Assembly: GCA_902476265.1 (NCBI GenBank)
Contig: CABSCP010000038.1
Span: 1-44,941, forward strand
Source: an uncultured Lachnospiraceae bacterium
Lineage (GTDB): Bacteria; Bacillota; Clostridia; Lachnospirales; Lachnospiraceae
Length of the DNA: 44,941 nt
Direction of reading: 5' to 3'
A program made the position numbers and the translations under genes. The notes beneath the pieces were generated by a model. It searched no databases, had not been told where the DNA came from, and saw nothing but the letters and a program-made list of their open reading frames with translations. Every line of letters starts with the position of its first letter. Positions within the stretch are counted from its first letter, which is position 1. Positions 33,420 to 42,400 of this stretch are shown piece by piece.

Positions 33420-33448
33420 TTGTCAGGAAAAAGGGAATCTGTTATAAT
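33420..33448 (+). promoter_or_regulatory. Promoter of the phosphofructokinase gene
   Basis: TTGTCA at 33420-33425 and a perfect TATAAT at 33443-33448 with 17-bp spacing. The gene starts 80 bp downstream behind AAAGGAG, as suits a strongly expressed glycolytic gene. Confidence 0.75.
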
Positions 33449-33528
33449 TTTAACGGAATGGGGCCATGACCGGATTTTTTCGGACAGGCTCTCAACATAA
33501 AAATAGCAAATTTAAAGGAGATGTCAAA

Positions 33529-34758
33529 ATGAAAGGAAACATTGTAGTTGGACAGTCCGGCGGCCCTACCGCCGTAATCAACTCTTCCGTAGCCGGCGTT
33601 TTCGCTGCTGCAAAGAAGCTGGGCGTTAACAAAATTTATGGTATGGTACACGGTATTGAAGGATTCCTGGAAGATCAGATGATCGACCTGGGCGAATATC
33701 TGGATGATGAGACCGGTATCGAAATGTTAAAGAGAACTCCCTCTGCATTCCTGGGTTCCTGCCGTTTCAAAATGCCCAAGATCGAGGGCCACGAAGAAGT
33801 TTATGAAAAAGTATTCGAAATCATGGAAAAGCATGATATCGAGTGCCTGTTCTACGCTGGCGGCAACGATTCCATGGATACGGTGAAAATGCTGTCCGAT
33901 TATGCGGCGGCTCACAATAAGCCTCAGAGATTCATGGGCGTTCCCAAGACCATCGACAATGACCTGCCCATCACAGACCATTGCCCCGGCTATGGCTCCG
34001 CTGCAAAATATATTGCAACTTCCATCAAAGAGATCATCCGCGACAACGAGTCCTTCGGCGCGAAGAAACCTACCATCTGCATCGTTGAGATCATGGGCCG
34101 TCATGCAGGCTGGCTGACAGCAGCGGCAGCGCTGGCAAAGGGCGACGACTGCACAGGCTGCGACGCGATTTACCTGCCTGAGAAGGATTTTGATATGGAC
34201 GCTTTCATGGCAAAGGTAAAAGAACTGGCAGCAACCAGATCTTCCGTTGTGATCGCAGTTTCTGAAGGCGTACATCTGGCAGACGGCCGTTTCGTATGTG
34301 AACTGGCGGACGGGGACAAAGCGGTAGACGCTTTCGGCCACAAGCAGCTGTCCGGTACAGCGGCATACCTGGCGAACCTGATCGCTGCCGAGACTGGCTT
34401 AAAGACCCGTGCTATCGAGTTCTCCACTCTGCAGAGAGCAGCCACACACCTGGCTTCCCTGACAGATATCAACGAAGCGTTCCAGGTTGGTTTTGATGCG
34501 GTTATGGCTGCGGAAGAAGGCAAGACAGGCATGATGATCACACTGGACAGAAACGGAGACGCTCCTTATCAGTGCGGCACCAGCGCATACGATATTCACG
34601 CCATTGCAAACGTGGAAAGACCCGTTCCCGCTGAGTGGATCACAGAAGACGGCTGCGGCTTAAACGACGGCTATGAGAAATATGCGCGTCCGCTGATCAT
34701 GGGCGAGCTGACACCTCTGTTCGTAAACGGCCTTCCCAGACATCTGGTAAGAAAATAA
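33529..34758 (+). CDS. pfp: Pyrophosphate-type 6-phosphofructokinase
   Basis: Phosphorylates fructose-6-phosphate in glycolysis, most likely with pyrophosphate. The 409-residue protein begins GQSGGPTAVINSSVAG. Two residues point to PPi: Asp114 in YAGGNDSMDTV, where ATP enzymes have Gly (GGDGS), and Lys140 in VPKTIDNDLP, where ATP enzymes have Gly (PGTIDND). The catalytic Asp143 lies in the same segment, and the substrate loop is EIMGRHAGW. The frame opens at 33466, but AAAGGAG and homology place the start at 33529. Codon use is strongly biased, consistent with high expression. Confidence 0.87.
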   Translation: MKGNIVVGQSGGPTAVINSSVAGVFAAAKKLGVNKIYGMVHGIEGFLEDQMIDLGEYLDDETGIEMLKRTPSAFLGSCRFKMPKIEGHEEVYEKVFEIMEKHDIECLFYAGGNDSMDTVKMLSDYAAAHNKPQRFMGVPKTIDNDLPITDHCPGYGSAAKYIATSIKEIIRDNESFGAKKPTICIVEIMGRHAGWLTAAAALAKGDDCTGCDAIYLPEKDFDMDAFMAKVKELAATRSSVVIAVSEGVHLADGRFVCELADGDKAVDAFGHKQLSGTAAYLANLIAAETGLKTRAIEFSTLQRAATHLASLTDINEAFQVGFDAVMAAEEGKTGMMITLDRNGDAPYQCGTSAYDIHAIANVERPVPAEWITEDGCGLNDGYEKYARPLIMGELTPLFVNGLPRHLVRK

Positions 34759-34772
34759 TTTAAGGAAAACGG

Positions 34773-34802
34773 ATCCCCGGGGAGAAATCTCCGGGGATTT
34801 TT
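34773..34802 (+). terminator. Rho-independent terminator after pfp
   Basis: ATCCCCGG pairs with CCGGGGAT (8 bp, extended by AGA/TCT inside), followed by TTTTT. It sits 15 bp after the pfp stop. Confidence 0.85.
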
Positions 34803-34883
34803 GCATCGCGCGCCTCCTTTGTAAAGCAGAGGGTGTAGGAAGGTCTATCGCCTGTTGAGGGAACGGATTCTCACGCTCCGCGA

Positions 34884-34912
34884 TTGGAAAAAGGATATAT
34901 ATGTGTTAGGAT
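34884..34912 (+). promoter_or_regulatory. Promoter of the HTH-methyltransferase gene
   Basis: TTGGAA at 34884-34889 and TAGGAT at 34907-34912 with a 17-bp spacer, 23 bp ahead of the start. A moderate match; assigned by position. Confidence 0.5.
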
Positions 34913-34935
34913 TGTTTTTGACGAGGAGGTATGTG

Positions 34936-36060
34936 ATGGGAAAAATTCTTTTAAAAATCGGGGAATTGAGAAAACAGAAGAATATCAGCCAGCAGACGCT
35001 GGCAGCAGCTTTGGGGGTCGCCTTTCAGACAGTGAGCAAATGGGAGAATGGCGCGACCATGCCGGATATCACATTGTTGCCGGATATTGCAGCATATTTT
35101 GACGTGACTGTAGATCAGCTCCTTGGACTGCGCCCGCTTTCCGGGGAAGAATATGTTGCCGTGGAATCCGGCAGTAACGCCTATTGGAATGAACGGCTGG
35201 ATTATCTGCTGCGGACCAGAAAATATATTTGGAATCAGGATTATCTGGAATTTTTGACAGCAAAGGTGTGGAAGCTGACAGAACCCGTTTCCGTGTTGGA
35301 CTGTGGGTGCGGATGGGGCTTTCTGGCCTCCTTTCTGCTGCCTCTTTTGCCGGAAGGGAGTACATACACCGGAATAGACCAGTCCGAAAAACTGTTGGAA
35401 GAGGCAAAAAGAATACACACAGCGGAAAACATCCGGTTTCTTTCCGGGGATTTCATGGAGTATGAGATATCCAGGCCATATGATGTGGTGATCGAACAGA
35501 CGGTGCTGCGTCATGTCGGTCAGCCGGAACAATTTTTGGAAAAAATGATATGCAGCTGTAAGCCCGGGGGCCTTGTAATCTGTATTGATGTGAACCGTGA
35601 ACTGGAGAGCAGCGGGCTTTATATTGACGGCATGGACTACGGATATCTCTGTGAACGTCCGGGATTTCCCAAAATGTGGAAAATGGAGCTGGAAAAGCAG
35701 GACAGAGATTATGCGGTGGGCATCCGGCTCCCCTTTTGGATGGAGCTGGCGGGGCTGCAAAATGTGGGAGTCAGGATGAATGATAAAGTAAATTTTATCT
35801 CTCCGGCACAGGAGGACTTTGCGGCTGCGATGTCTGACCTGATGGAAACCAGAGGATGGGGACAAAATACAGATCCTGATGAGGAAGCGGCAATTGCGCG
35901 GTTTATGAACCATGGAATGACCCGGTCAGAGGGAGAGAAATATTGTCGCAGGCAGCGTAAAATCAGCGATTTTTTGAAGGAGCGGGGAAAGAGTGCCGCC
36001 ATGGCTGTAACCGGCGGCCTGATGATTTCTTACGGATGGAAAGAACCGGCAGGCAAGTGA
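34936..36060 (+). CDS. XRE-type HTH fused to SAM methyltransferase
   Basis: A 374-residue fusion. Residues about 5-62 form an XRE/Cro-type helix-turn-helix (IGELRKQKNISQQTLAAALGVAFQTVSKWENG). Residues about 115-220 form a class I SAM-dependent methyltransferase: motif I VLDCGCGWG (120-128), TGIDQSEKLLEEAKRI, then FLSGDFMEYE and IEQTVLRHVGQPEQFLEKM with CKPGGLVICID. The C-terminal ~120 residues have no recognised domain. I chose ATG 34936 because AGGAGG lies about six bases upstream and the HTH starts there. Substrate unknown; such fusions may modify a small molecule and control their own gene. Confidence 0.83.
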   Translation: MGKILLKIGELRKQKNISQQTLAAALGVAFQTVSKWENGATMPDITLLPDIAAYFDVTVDQLLGLRPLSGEEYVAVESGSNAYWNERLDYLLRTRKYIWNQDYLEFLTAKVWKLTEPVSVLDCGCGWGFLASFLLPLLPEGSTYTGIDQSEKLLEEAKRIHTAENIRFLSGDFMEYEISRPYDVVIEQTVLRHVGQPEQFLEKMICSCKPGGLVICIDVNRELESSGLYIDGMDYGYLCERPGFPKMWKMELEKQDRDYAVGIRLPFWMELAGLQNVGVRMNDKVNFISPAQEDFAAAMSDLMETRGWGQNTDPDEEAAIARFMNHGMTRSEGEKYCRRQRKISDFLKERGKSAAMAVTGGLMISYGWKEPAGK

Positions 36061-36072
36061 GGAGGAAATATT

Positions 36073-36591
36073 GTGGAAACGATACAATGGGTCAGACCGG
36101 CGCAGCAAAAGGATGCTTCCCGTCTGGCGGAAATTTTAATTTTTGCAAAAAGATGCGCATACCGGCCTATTTTTCAGAATGATCCGGTATCCTTTAACGA
36201 AATGCAGGTGCTGGATCTGGCGCTTTCTTTCCGGGACAGGGAGGAAGAACGCAAAAATATTTATGTCTATGACGACGGAATTGTCAGAGGCATGATGAAA
36301 TGGACGAAAGAAGAGACTCCGGAAGGAAAATGCCGGGTTCAGCTGGAGCAGCTGTATGTGGAACCGTTTTTTCAGGGGATGGGGATCGGAAAGGCTTTGA
36401 TGCAGGAATGCCTGAACAAAGCGAGGCAGGAGGGCGCTATGGAAGTCTGGCTGTATGTCCTGGAAAAGAATGAAAAGGCCAGAAAATTTTACGAAAAGTC
36501 CGGATTTGAATGGGACAAAACCAGATGGCCCGAGGCAGGGACACCGGAATATCTGCTGCGTTATCAACGAAAGACGGAAGCCTTATTTTAA
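36073..36591 (+). CDS. GNAT-family N-acetyltransferase
   Basis: An acetyl-CoA-dependent acetyltransferase, 172 residues. It starts with the usual VRPAQQKDASRLAEI helix, then the acetyl-CoA motif LEQLYVEPFFQGMGIGKALMQECLNKARQ (Q-x-x-G-x-G/A loop, about residues 95-123) and LYVLEKNEKARKFYEKSGFEW near the end. The start is GTG at 36073 behind GAGGAGG, 12 bp after the preceding stop, so it forms an operon with the HTH-methyltransferase gene. Substrate unknown. Confidence 0.87.
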   Translation: METIQWVRPAQQKDASRLAEILIFAKRCAYRPIFQNDPVSFNEMQVLDLALSFRDREEERKNIYVYDDGIVRGMMKWTKEETPEGKCRVQLEQLYVEPFFQGMGIGKALMQECLNKARQEGAMEVWLYVLEKNEKARKFYEKSGFEWDKTRWPEAGTPEYLLRYQRKTEALF

Positions 36592-36611
36592 GAAAAACGG
36601 CAAGCCTTTAT

Positions 36612-36640
36612 TTGACGGCCCGCAGAGAATCTTTTATAAT
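36612..36640 (+). promoter_or_regulatory. Promoter of the AraC-family gene
   Basis: TTGACG at 36612-36617 and TATAAT at 36635-36640 with a 17-bp spacer, 22 bp ahead of the ATG. A near-consensus housekeeping promoter. Confidence 0.8.
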
Positions 36641-36662
36641 GAAAGAAAAGGGGGCATAACGT

Positions 36663-37625
36663 ATGATTGAAATTCTCAATGGCATGCATGAAACGATCAA
36701 TTATGGCGATTCCCTGGGAATGCGTCTGTACCATAACATGGAGTATGAGGATTATGGGGCGCACTGGCATACGGGAATTGAGATCATCATGCCCATTGAG
36801 AACTGTTATACGGTAATTGTCGGAGAAGAGCGCAGGGTGCTGGAAGAAGGGGATATCGCACTGATTAATTCCGGAGTGATTCATTCCCTGGAGGCGCCGC
36901 CTTCCGGAGAACGGATTATCCTGCAGTTTGACACGGCGCTGTTATATGATCTCAAGGAAATGGAAACCCTGCTTTTCATGATGAAGCCGCTGATCTATAT
37001 CCCCAAAAACCCGGACTCGGATATATACCACTATGTGCAGGAAAAGCTTGTGAAAATCGTCCGGGAGTATGATTCCAGCAGCACGTTTCGGGAAGCACTG
37101 ATATATGCCTGTCTGATTGAAATATTCGTAGAGCTGGGACGCCGGGAAGTTTACAGAATCGAAACGGCAGAGAATATTCCTTCTGTGAAGAAGCAGACCT
37201 ATATAGAAGCGGTGATGGGAGCCTGCTCCTACATCAATCAGCACTATATGGAAAATCTTACGCTGGAAGAAGTGGCCGGAGTGAGCGGATTTTCCAAATT
37301 TCATTTCACCCGGATTTTTAAGCAGTATATGAACATGACTTTTTATGAATACCTGAATTCCAAGCGGGTGAAACGGGCCGAGGAACTGCTCTATAACCAG
37401 GAAATGAGCATCACGGACATCGCCATGAATTCCGGCTTCTCTTCACTGAGCGCCTTTAACAGAACGTTTAAAACATTCAAAAACTGCGCGCCCAGTGAAT
37501 ACAGGAAGCAATGGGAATGCCCGAAGAAAAGAAAGCCAGGGGGGGGGGGTAAATTCCGTACCGTAAATTCTTTGGGCGCTTACGGACGGGACGGCTCGTA
37601 TAAAAACCAGTCAAAGTCGGCATAG
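36663..37625 (+). CDS. AraC-family transcriptional regulator
   Basis: Probably controls the adjacent glycoside hydrolase genes. The N-terminal half is a cupin-like sensing domain (YGAHWHTGIEIIMPIENCYTVIVGEERRVLEEGDIALINSGVIHSLEAP). The C-terminal AraC DNA-binding domain occupies about residues 190-282 (INQHYMENLTLEEVAGVSGFSKFHFTRIFKQYMNMTFYEYLNSKRVKRAEELL, then SITDIAMNSGFSSLSAFNRTFKTFKNCAPSEYRKQ). The domain ends at about residue 282; after it a run of 11 G (37539-37549) puts the frame into a 25-residue tail that overlaps the GH43 gene. With nine G the protein would stop right after the run. Confidence 0.87.
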   Translation: MIEILNGMHETINYGDSLGMRLYHNMEYEDYGAHWHTGIEIIMPIENCYTVIVGEERRVLEEGDIALINSGVIHSLEAPPSGERIILQFDTALLYDLKEMETLLFMMKPLIYIPKNPDSDIYHYVQEKLVKIVREYDSSSTFREALIYACLIEIFVELGRREVYRIETAENIPSVKKQTYIEAVMGACSYINQHYMENLTLEEVAGVSGFSKFHFTRIFKQYMNMTFYEYLNSKRVKRAEELLYNQEMSITDIAMNSGFSSLSAFNRTFKTFKNCAPSEYRKQWECPKKRKPGGGGKFRTVNSLGAYGRDGSYKNQSKSA

Positions 37626-39163
37626 TTATCCCGGCTTTCATGGTTGGAGGTGGCGTACATCCCCAGATAGGTTCCGGTAAAGCCTTCGTTTGTGACAGAA
37701 CTGAGCAGGGTGGGATCGGCATTTTCATATACTGTAATAAATTCCCTGTCCGTCAGTCCGTAATAAAAATGATAACCCAAAGCAGTCGCGGCTGCGGTGA
37801 GGTAGATCCGTCCAGAGGCGGGAAGAGAAACTTCCGCCAGGATTGTGATCTGCCTTTTTTGTACGGCGCGGAGCAAAAGCCTGCGGGAGCCCTCCCCTTG
37901 TGTGACCGTAAAGGTGTAATGAAAGCGGTCATCCTGGATCAGGGCAAGGCCCGCCTCTTCACAGCTGTCTGCCGGCTGAAAATCCATAGCGGTTTGTATG
38001 CGGAAGGAAGCGTGCTGCTGGCGGCGGCCGATAAAGGCAGGCGTGGAGATTTCATGCAGAACCTCCGGGCGCAGATGCAGCCTTAAACAGCCGGGACGCT
38101 CTGCCAGAGACCAGAACGGGGCTGGGGCGGGATGAATCGTATTCCAGAGCAGATCCAGGGCGGGAGATTCAAAATTATCGCTGGAAAAGAACGGCGGCGG
38201 CAGGAAAACAGGCAGCTTCGGCATGCGCTCTTTTGCGTTGACCAGACCGTTATCGTTGTCTGCCATGAGCCAGCCGTCGGATTCCCAGCGGACCGGAAGC
38301 AGGAATGTTTCGCGGCCCAGATTGAAATGTGCCTGGGCATAGGGCCGGACGCCCAAAAGGACCATCCACCATTCTCCGGTTTGCGTCTCTACAATATCTC
38401 CATGGCCCACTACGGAAATCTCCCGTTCCAGAGAGAGGTGGCGGTGGGTAACAACGGGATTGCGGGGGCAGATTTCATAATCGCCGTCTATGGTCCGGCA
38501 GCGGGCCATCACCACACAGTGATTGGTAAAGGTGCCTCCTTCGGCGGCGATCAGATAGTAATATCCGTTTTCCCGGTATAAATGAGGCGCTTCAATCCAT
38601 TTGCTCCGGCTTTTGTTCCCGTCCCAGATGATGTGTCGTTCTCCCTTAAATTGGAAGGTTTTAGGATCAAGCTCACACAGATAGATGCCGTGATGGCCCT
38701 CATACAGGCCCGGATTGGCAATGTAATTGCCCGTATACCACATCCGTCCGTCCTCATCGAAAAAGAGACTGGGATCGATACCGTCCGCGCCTTCAATGAA
38801 TTGCGCCTTGCTGTAGGGACCGGCCGGGTCGCTGGCCGTCACAATGAAGTTGTCCCGCCGTGCTTCTCTGCCCTGGGATACAAACGTATTGATGATATAG
38901 AAGGTTCCGTCATGCCAGCGGATTGTGGGCGCCCATAGACCCAGGGAGGTTTCACAGTTTTGGTAATCCAGCTGATTCGGGGAAGAGATGGCATGGCCGA
39001 TCTGCTCCCAATGCACCAGGTCGCGGCTGTGGAAAACAGGCAGGCCGGGAAAGTAGACAAAGGAAGAGGTGACCATATAATAATCCTCTCCAACCCTGCA
39101 GATGGAAGGGTCGGGATAAAATCCGCTTAGAATCGGATTTTCAACATAGTTTTGGATACACAT
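37580..39163 (-). CDS. Glycoside hydrolase family 43 enzyme (beta-xylosidase/arabinofuranosidase type)
   Basis: An intracellular (no signal peptide) exo-acting hydrolase of 527 residues, probably releasing xylose or arabinose from oligosaccharides. The five-bladed catalytic domain has the three expected acids: Asp18 in GFYPDPS (base), Asp130 in GADGIDPSLFFDEDG (pKa modulator) and Glu191 in KWIEAPHLYRENGYYYL (acid). The C-terminal ~200 residues form the concanavalin-like beta-xylosidase domain found in the GH43_11/12 type. AAAGGAG lies five bases before the ATG. Divergent from the esterase-GH2 gene and next to the AraC regulator. Confidence 0.88.
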   Translation of the reverse strand: MCIQNYVENPILSGFYPDPSICRVGEDYYMVTSSFVYFPGLPVFHSRDLVHWEQIGHAISSPNQLDYQNCETSLGLWAPTIRWHDGTFYIINTFVSQGREARRDNFIVTASDPAGPYSKAQFIEGADGIDPSLFFDEDGRMWYTGNYIANPGLYEGHHGIYLCELDPKTFQFKGERHIIWDGNKSRSKWIEAPHLYRENGYYYLIAAEGGTFTNHCVVMARCRTIDGDYEICPRNPVVTHRHLSLEREISVVGHGDIVETQTGEWWMVLLGVRPYAQAHFNLGRETFLLPVRWESDGWLMADNDNGLVNAKERMPKLPVFLPPPFFSSDNFESPALDLLWNTIHPAPAPFWSLAERPGCLRLHLRPEVLHEISTPAFIGRRQQHASFRIQTAMDFQPADSCEEAGLALIQDDRFHYTFTVTQGEGSRRLLLRAVQKRQITILAEVSLPASGRIYLTAAATALGYHFYYGLTDREFITVYENADPTLLSSVTNEGFTGTYLGMYATSNHESRDNYADFDWFLYEPSRP

Positions 39164-39443
39164 TTGGGACTCCTTTCAGAAATGATCTTTTTATGGTTAT
39201 TGTAACGGAGAAAAGCAGATATTGCTCGCTTTTGCTTGCTAAGAAATGTTCATATATTGCCAAATCTCATGAAATTTGCAATGTAAGGGAACTTTTGAAT
39301 AAAAAGTTGGAGAAAAAAACGGGCTGATTTTTTGAAATAATGATGCCGACGGCAATATGTGGAGAGAATGAGGCAAGAATTGGGAGGAAATAGACGAAGC
39401 GGCATGTTATGATCAAAAAAAACGAAAAGGCGGGTGATTGCAG
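39164..39443. promoter_or_regulatory. Divergent control region of the GH43 and GH2 genes
   Basis: This 280-bp gap holds the promoters of both hydrolase genes; no ORF is evident. TTGCTCGCT (39222-39230) and TTGCTTGCT (39232-39240) are direct repeats one helical turn apart, a spacing used by some AraC-type activators. ATTGC (39256-39260) and GCAAT (39278-39282), with AAAT/ATTT inside, form an imperfect inverted repeat. TATGAT near 39412 could be the -10 for the + strand gene, without a good -35. These sites are suggestions from pattern only. Confidence 0.45.
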
Positions 39444-42400
39444 ATGTTGAAACTGCCGCGACTGATCGGCGAAGGCTGCGTGCTGCAGCAGGGGAAGGCG
39501 GTCAGAATATGGGGATTTGACACACCAAAAGAAAAGGTCTCGGTTTCCCTGCAGGGACAGGAAAGAACAGGCGTTACGGATGCTTCGGGCCGTTGGGAAG
39601 TTTGGATGGAAAACTTAAAGGCAGGCGGTCCTTTTGCGATGAAGGCGGAAAATGACAAAGGGGAGTCCGTCCTTCTTTCGGAAGTTTATGTGGGGGAAGT
39701 GTGGCTGTGCGCAGGGCAGTCCAACATGGAACTTCCCATGGAAAGGGTGCTGGACCGTTATCCGGAAGAACGGACGGCAGAGCAAACGCCCTGGCTGCGC
39801 CTGTTTGGCATACCGGAGGACTACCGGTTTGACGCGCCCCTTGCAGATCACAGGGCGGGAGAATGGAAGGAATGCACGGCAGAGAATCTTCCCGGTTTAT
39901 CGGCGCTGTGCTATTTTTACGGAAAAGAGCTGCAAAAGGCAAGAAGAGTTCCGGTGGGGATCATCAACGCCAGCAAGGGCGGTTCCCGGATAGAGGCCTG
40001 GATGGGACGAAATGCCCTGAAAGAATACCCTGCCCTTTTGGCGGAAGCCGACGGGCTTTTGGAAGAGGGCGCGCCGGAGCGCTTCCTTACCGAACAGGAA
40101 AGCGAAATGCAGCAGTGGCTCCAGGCGCTTGTAATGGAGGATGATAAGAACCGGCTGTCAGAGGCAGAAAACGAAACCGGGTGGAAAGAGATTACGCTTC
40201 CCGGATATCTGGAGGAGGCAGGACTGCCTGATTTTTGCGGAAAGCTTCTGCTTCGCAGGAAGATTCTGCTCCCGGAATCGGCAGCAGGAAAGCCGGCCTC
40301 TCTGTGGCTGGGAACCCTGGTGGACAGTGACGAAACCTTCTTAAACGGGGTGAAGGTGGGAGAGACCGGATATCAGTATCCGCCCCGGAAATATCCTGTT
40401 CCGGCAGGCCTTTTAAAACCGGGGAAAAATGAGGTGACCATTCTGCTCACCTGTAACGACGGAAAGGGACGGATGACGCCGGGAAAAGACTATCGCCTTT
40501 TTGGGGACGGTTTTGAAGCGGCGTTATCGGGAAACTGGCAGTACCGGGTGTTGTGTGAAAGCGGCAGAGCGCCGGAAATGGATTTTTTATGCCGAAAGGC
40601 AACGGGGCTGTATCATGCCCTGATCGCTCCCTGCCTGCCCTATACGATACAGGGGGTTTTATGGTATCAGGGAGAATCCAATGACAGGAGGCCGGAGGAT
40701 TATGAGGATCTGCTGCGCCGTCTGATCCGTTCTTACAGAGAAGGGTTTGGGGAAGAACTTCCCTTTATTATCGTCCAGCTGCCCGGATTTGCCATCGATC
40801 TGCCACAGATCAGCGGATGGCCAAAAATCCGGGAAGCCCAAAGCGCTGTACAAACCCTTCCCCATGTGGCCGTTACGGTGAATCTGGATCTGGGAGAAGA
40901 AAACGATCTGCATCCTTTGAATAAAAAGGACGTGGCACACCGGGCAGCGCTGGCGGCGCGGCAGCTGGTTTACGGAGAAGCCGTATGCGGCGGCGGCCCG
41001 ATTTTGAAGGAAAGCTTTGCAGAGGGTTCTGTGATGTGCCTGGTCTGGGATACCGGAGACGGCGGGCCGCTGCTGACAAAGGACGGCAGAGCGCCGGAGG
41101 CGTTTTACCTGGCGGGCGGCGACCGGAAGTTTTACCGGGCGCAATGCCGTCTGGAAGGAAACAGGACCTATTTGGAAAGCGAAAAGGTGCCCTGTCCCGA
41201 ATTTGTCCGCTATGCCTTTTCCAACGCGCCTTCCGGAGGACTTTTGTGCAATGAATCGGGACTTTTGGCGGCGCCTTTTCGGACGGACAAAAACTTCGGA
41301 CAGCGCCTTTTTAACGATGGCTGGGAATTTGCCAAACTGCCTTTATTTACGGAACTTTCGGAACTGGAGGACAGCAAGGGCGCGTTTCATCCGGTGGCGC
41401 TGCCCCATGACTGGCTGATTTATCAGGCGGACAGGCTCTATGAGGACGGCACGGGATGGTATCGGAGAGCCTTTTACTGGGAACAGGAAGAGGACTTATG
41501 CGCCGCGCTCCGGTTTGAAGGAATCTATATGGACAGCACGGTTTATGTGAATCGCAAAGAGGCGGCCCGATGGAAATACGGCTATTCCACGTTTGAGGCG
41601 GACATGACGCCCTGGCTGAAAAAAGGATGGAATGAAATTCTGGTGAGAGTGGATTTTCAGGCGCCCAACAGCAGGTGGTATTCCGGAGCGGGCATTTACC
41701 GGGATGTATGGCTGAAGCTGTTTCATGCCGCTGCCCGTCTGGAAAGCGACGGCACCTATGTTACGGCCCGGGAACGGGAGAACGGGCTCTGGGAACTGGA
41801 GGCGCAGACACAGGTATATGTGCGAAAAGAAGGGGACGCTGTCTGTCCCGGGCTTTTGGCGGCAGAATACCGGCTTATGGATCTGGAAACCGGAAGACCG
41901 GTATCTTTTGCGGACGGAAAGGACGTTGTGCGCCTTGCGATTTCTGCTGAAGAGGGAAAAAGCGCCGTAGTTTTACGGGAATCGGTAAAGGATCCTGTTT
42001 TATGGGATGTAAAAAGGCCGTACCGCTATCGGCTCACAGTCTGTTTGAAGGCCGACGGAAAACTGTGGCAGGAAGAGGAATATACCGTCGGATTTCGCAG
42101 CATTTCTTTTTCACCGGAACAGGGATTTTTGCTGAACCACAGAAAGGTGAAGCTAAACGGGGTATGCGAGCACCATGATCTGGGATGCCTGGGGGCCGCT
42201 TACCACAGCGCCGCCATGCGCAGGAAGCTTCTGACCTTACAGAAGATGGGAGTGAATGCCCTTCGGCTCACCCATAATATGCCCGCGCCCGATGTGATGG
42301 AGCTGGCGGATGAACTGGGATTTCTGGTGGTATCGGAAGCCTTTGACATGTGGGAAAGGTCAAAAACACCTTATGATTATGCGCGCTTTTTCCCGGACTG

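Noticed and set aside
41725..41970. Several 60-120-codon frames on both strands inside the 5.3-kb GH2 fusion gene
   Set aside because: They are by-products of its G+C-rich codon use, and the main frame carries intact motifs along its whole length.
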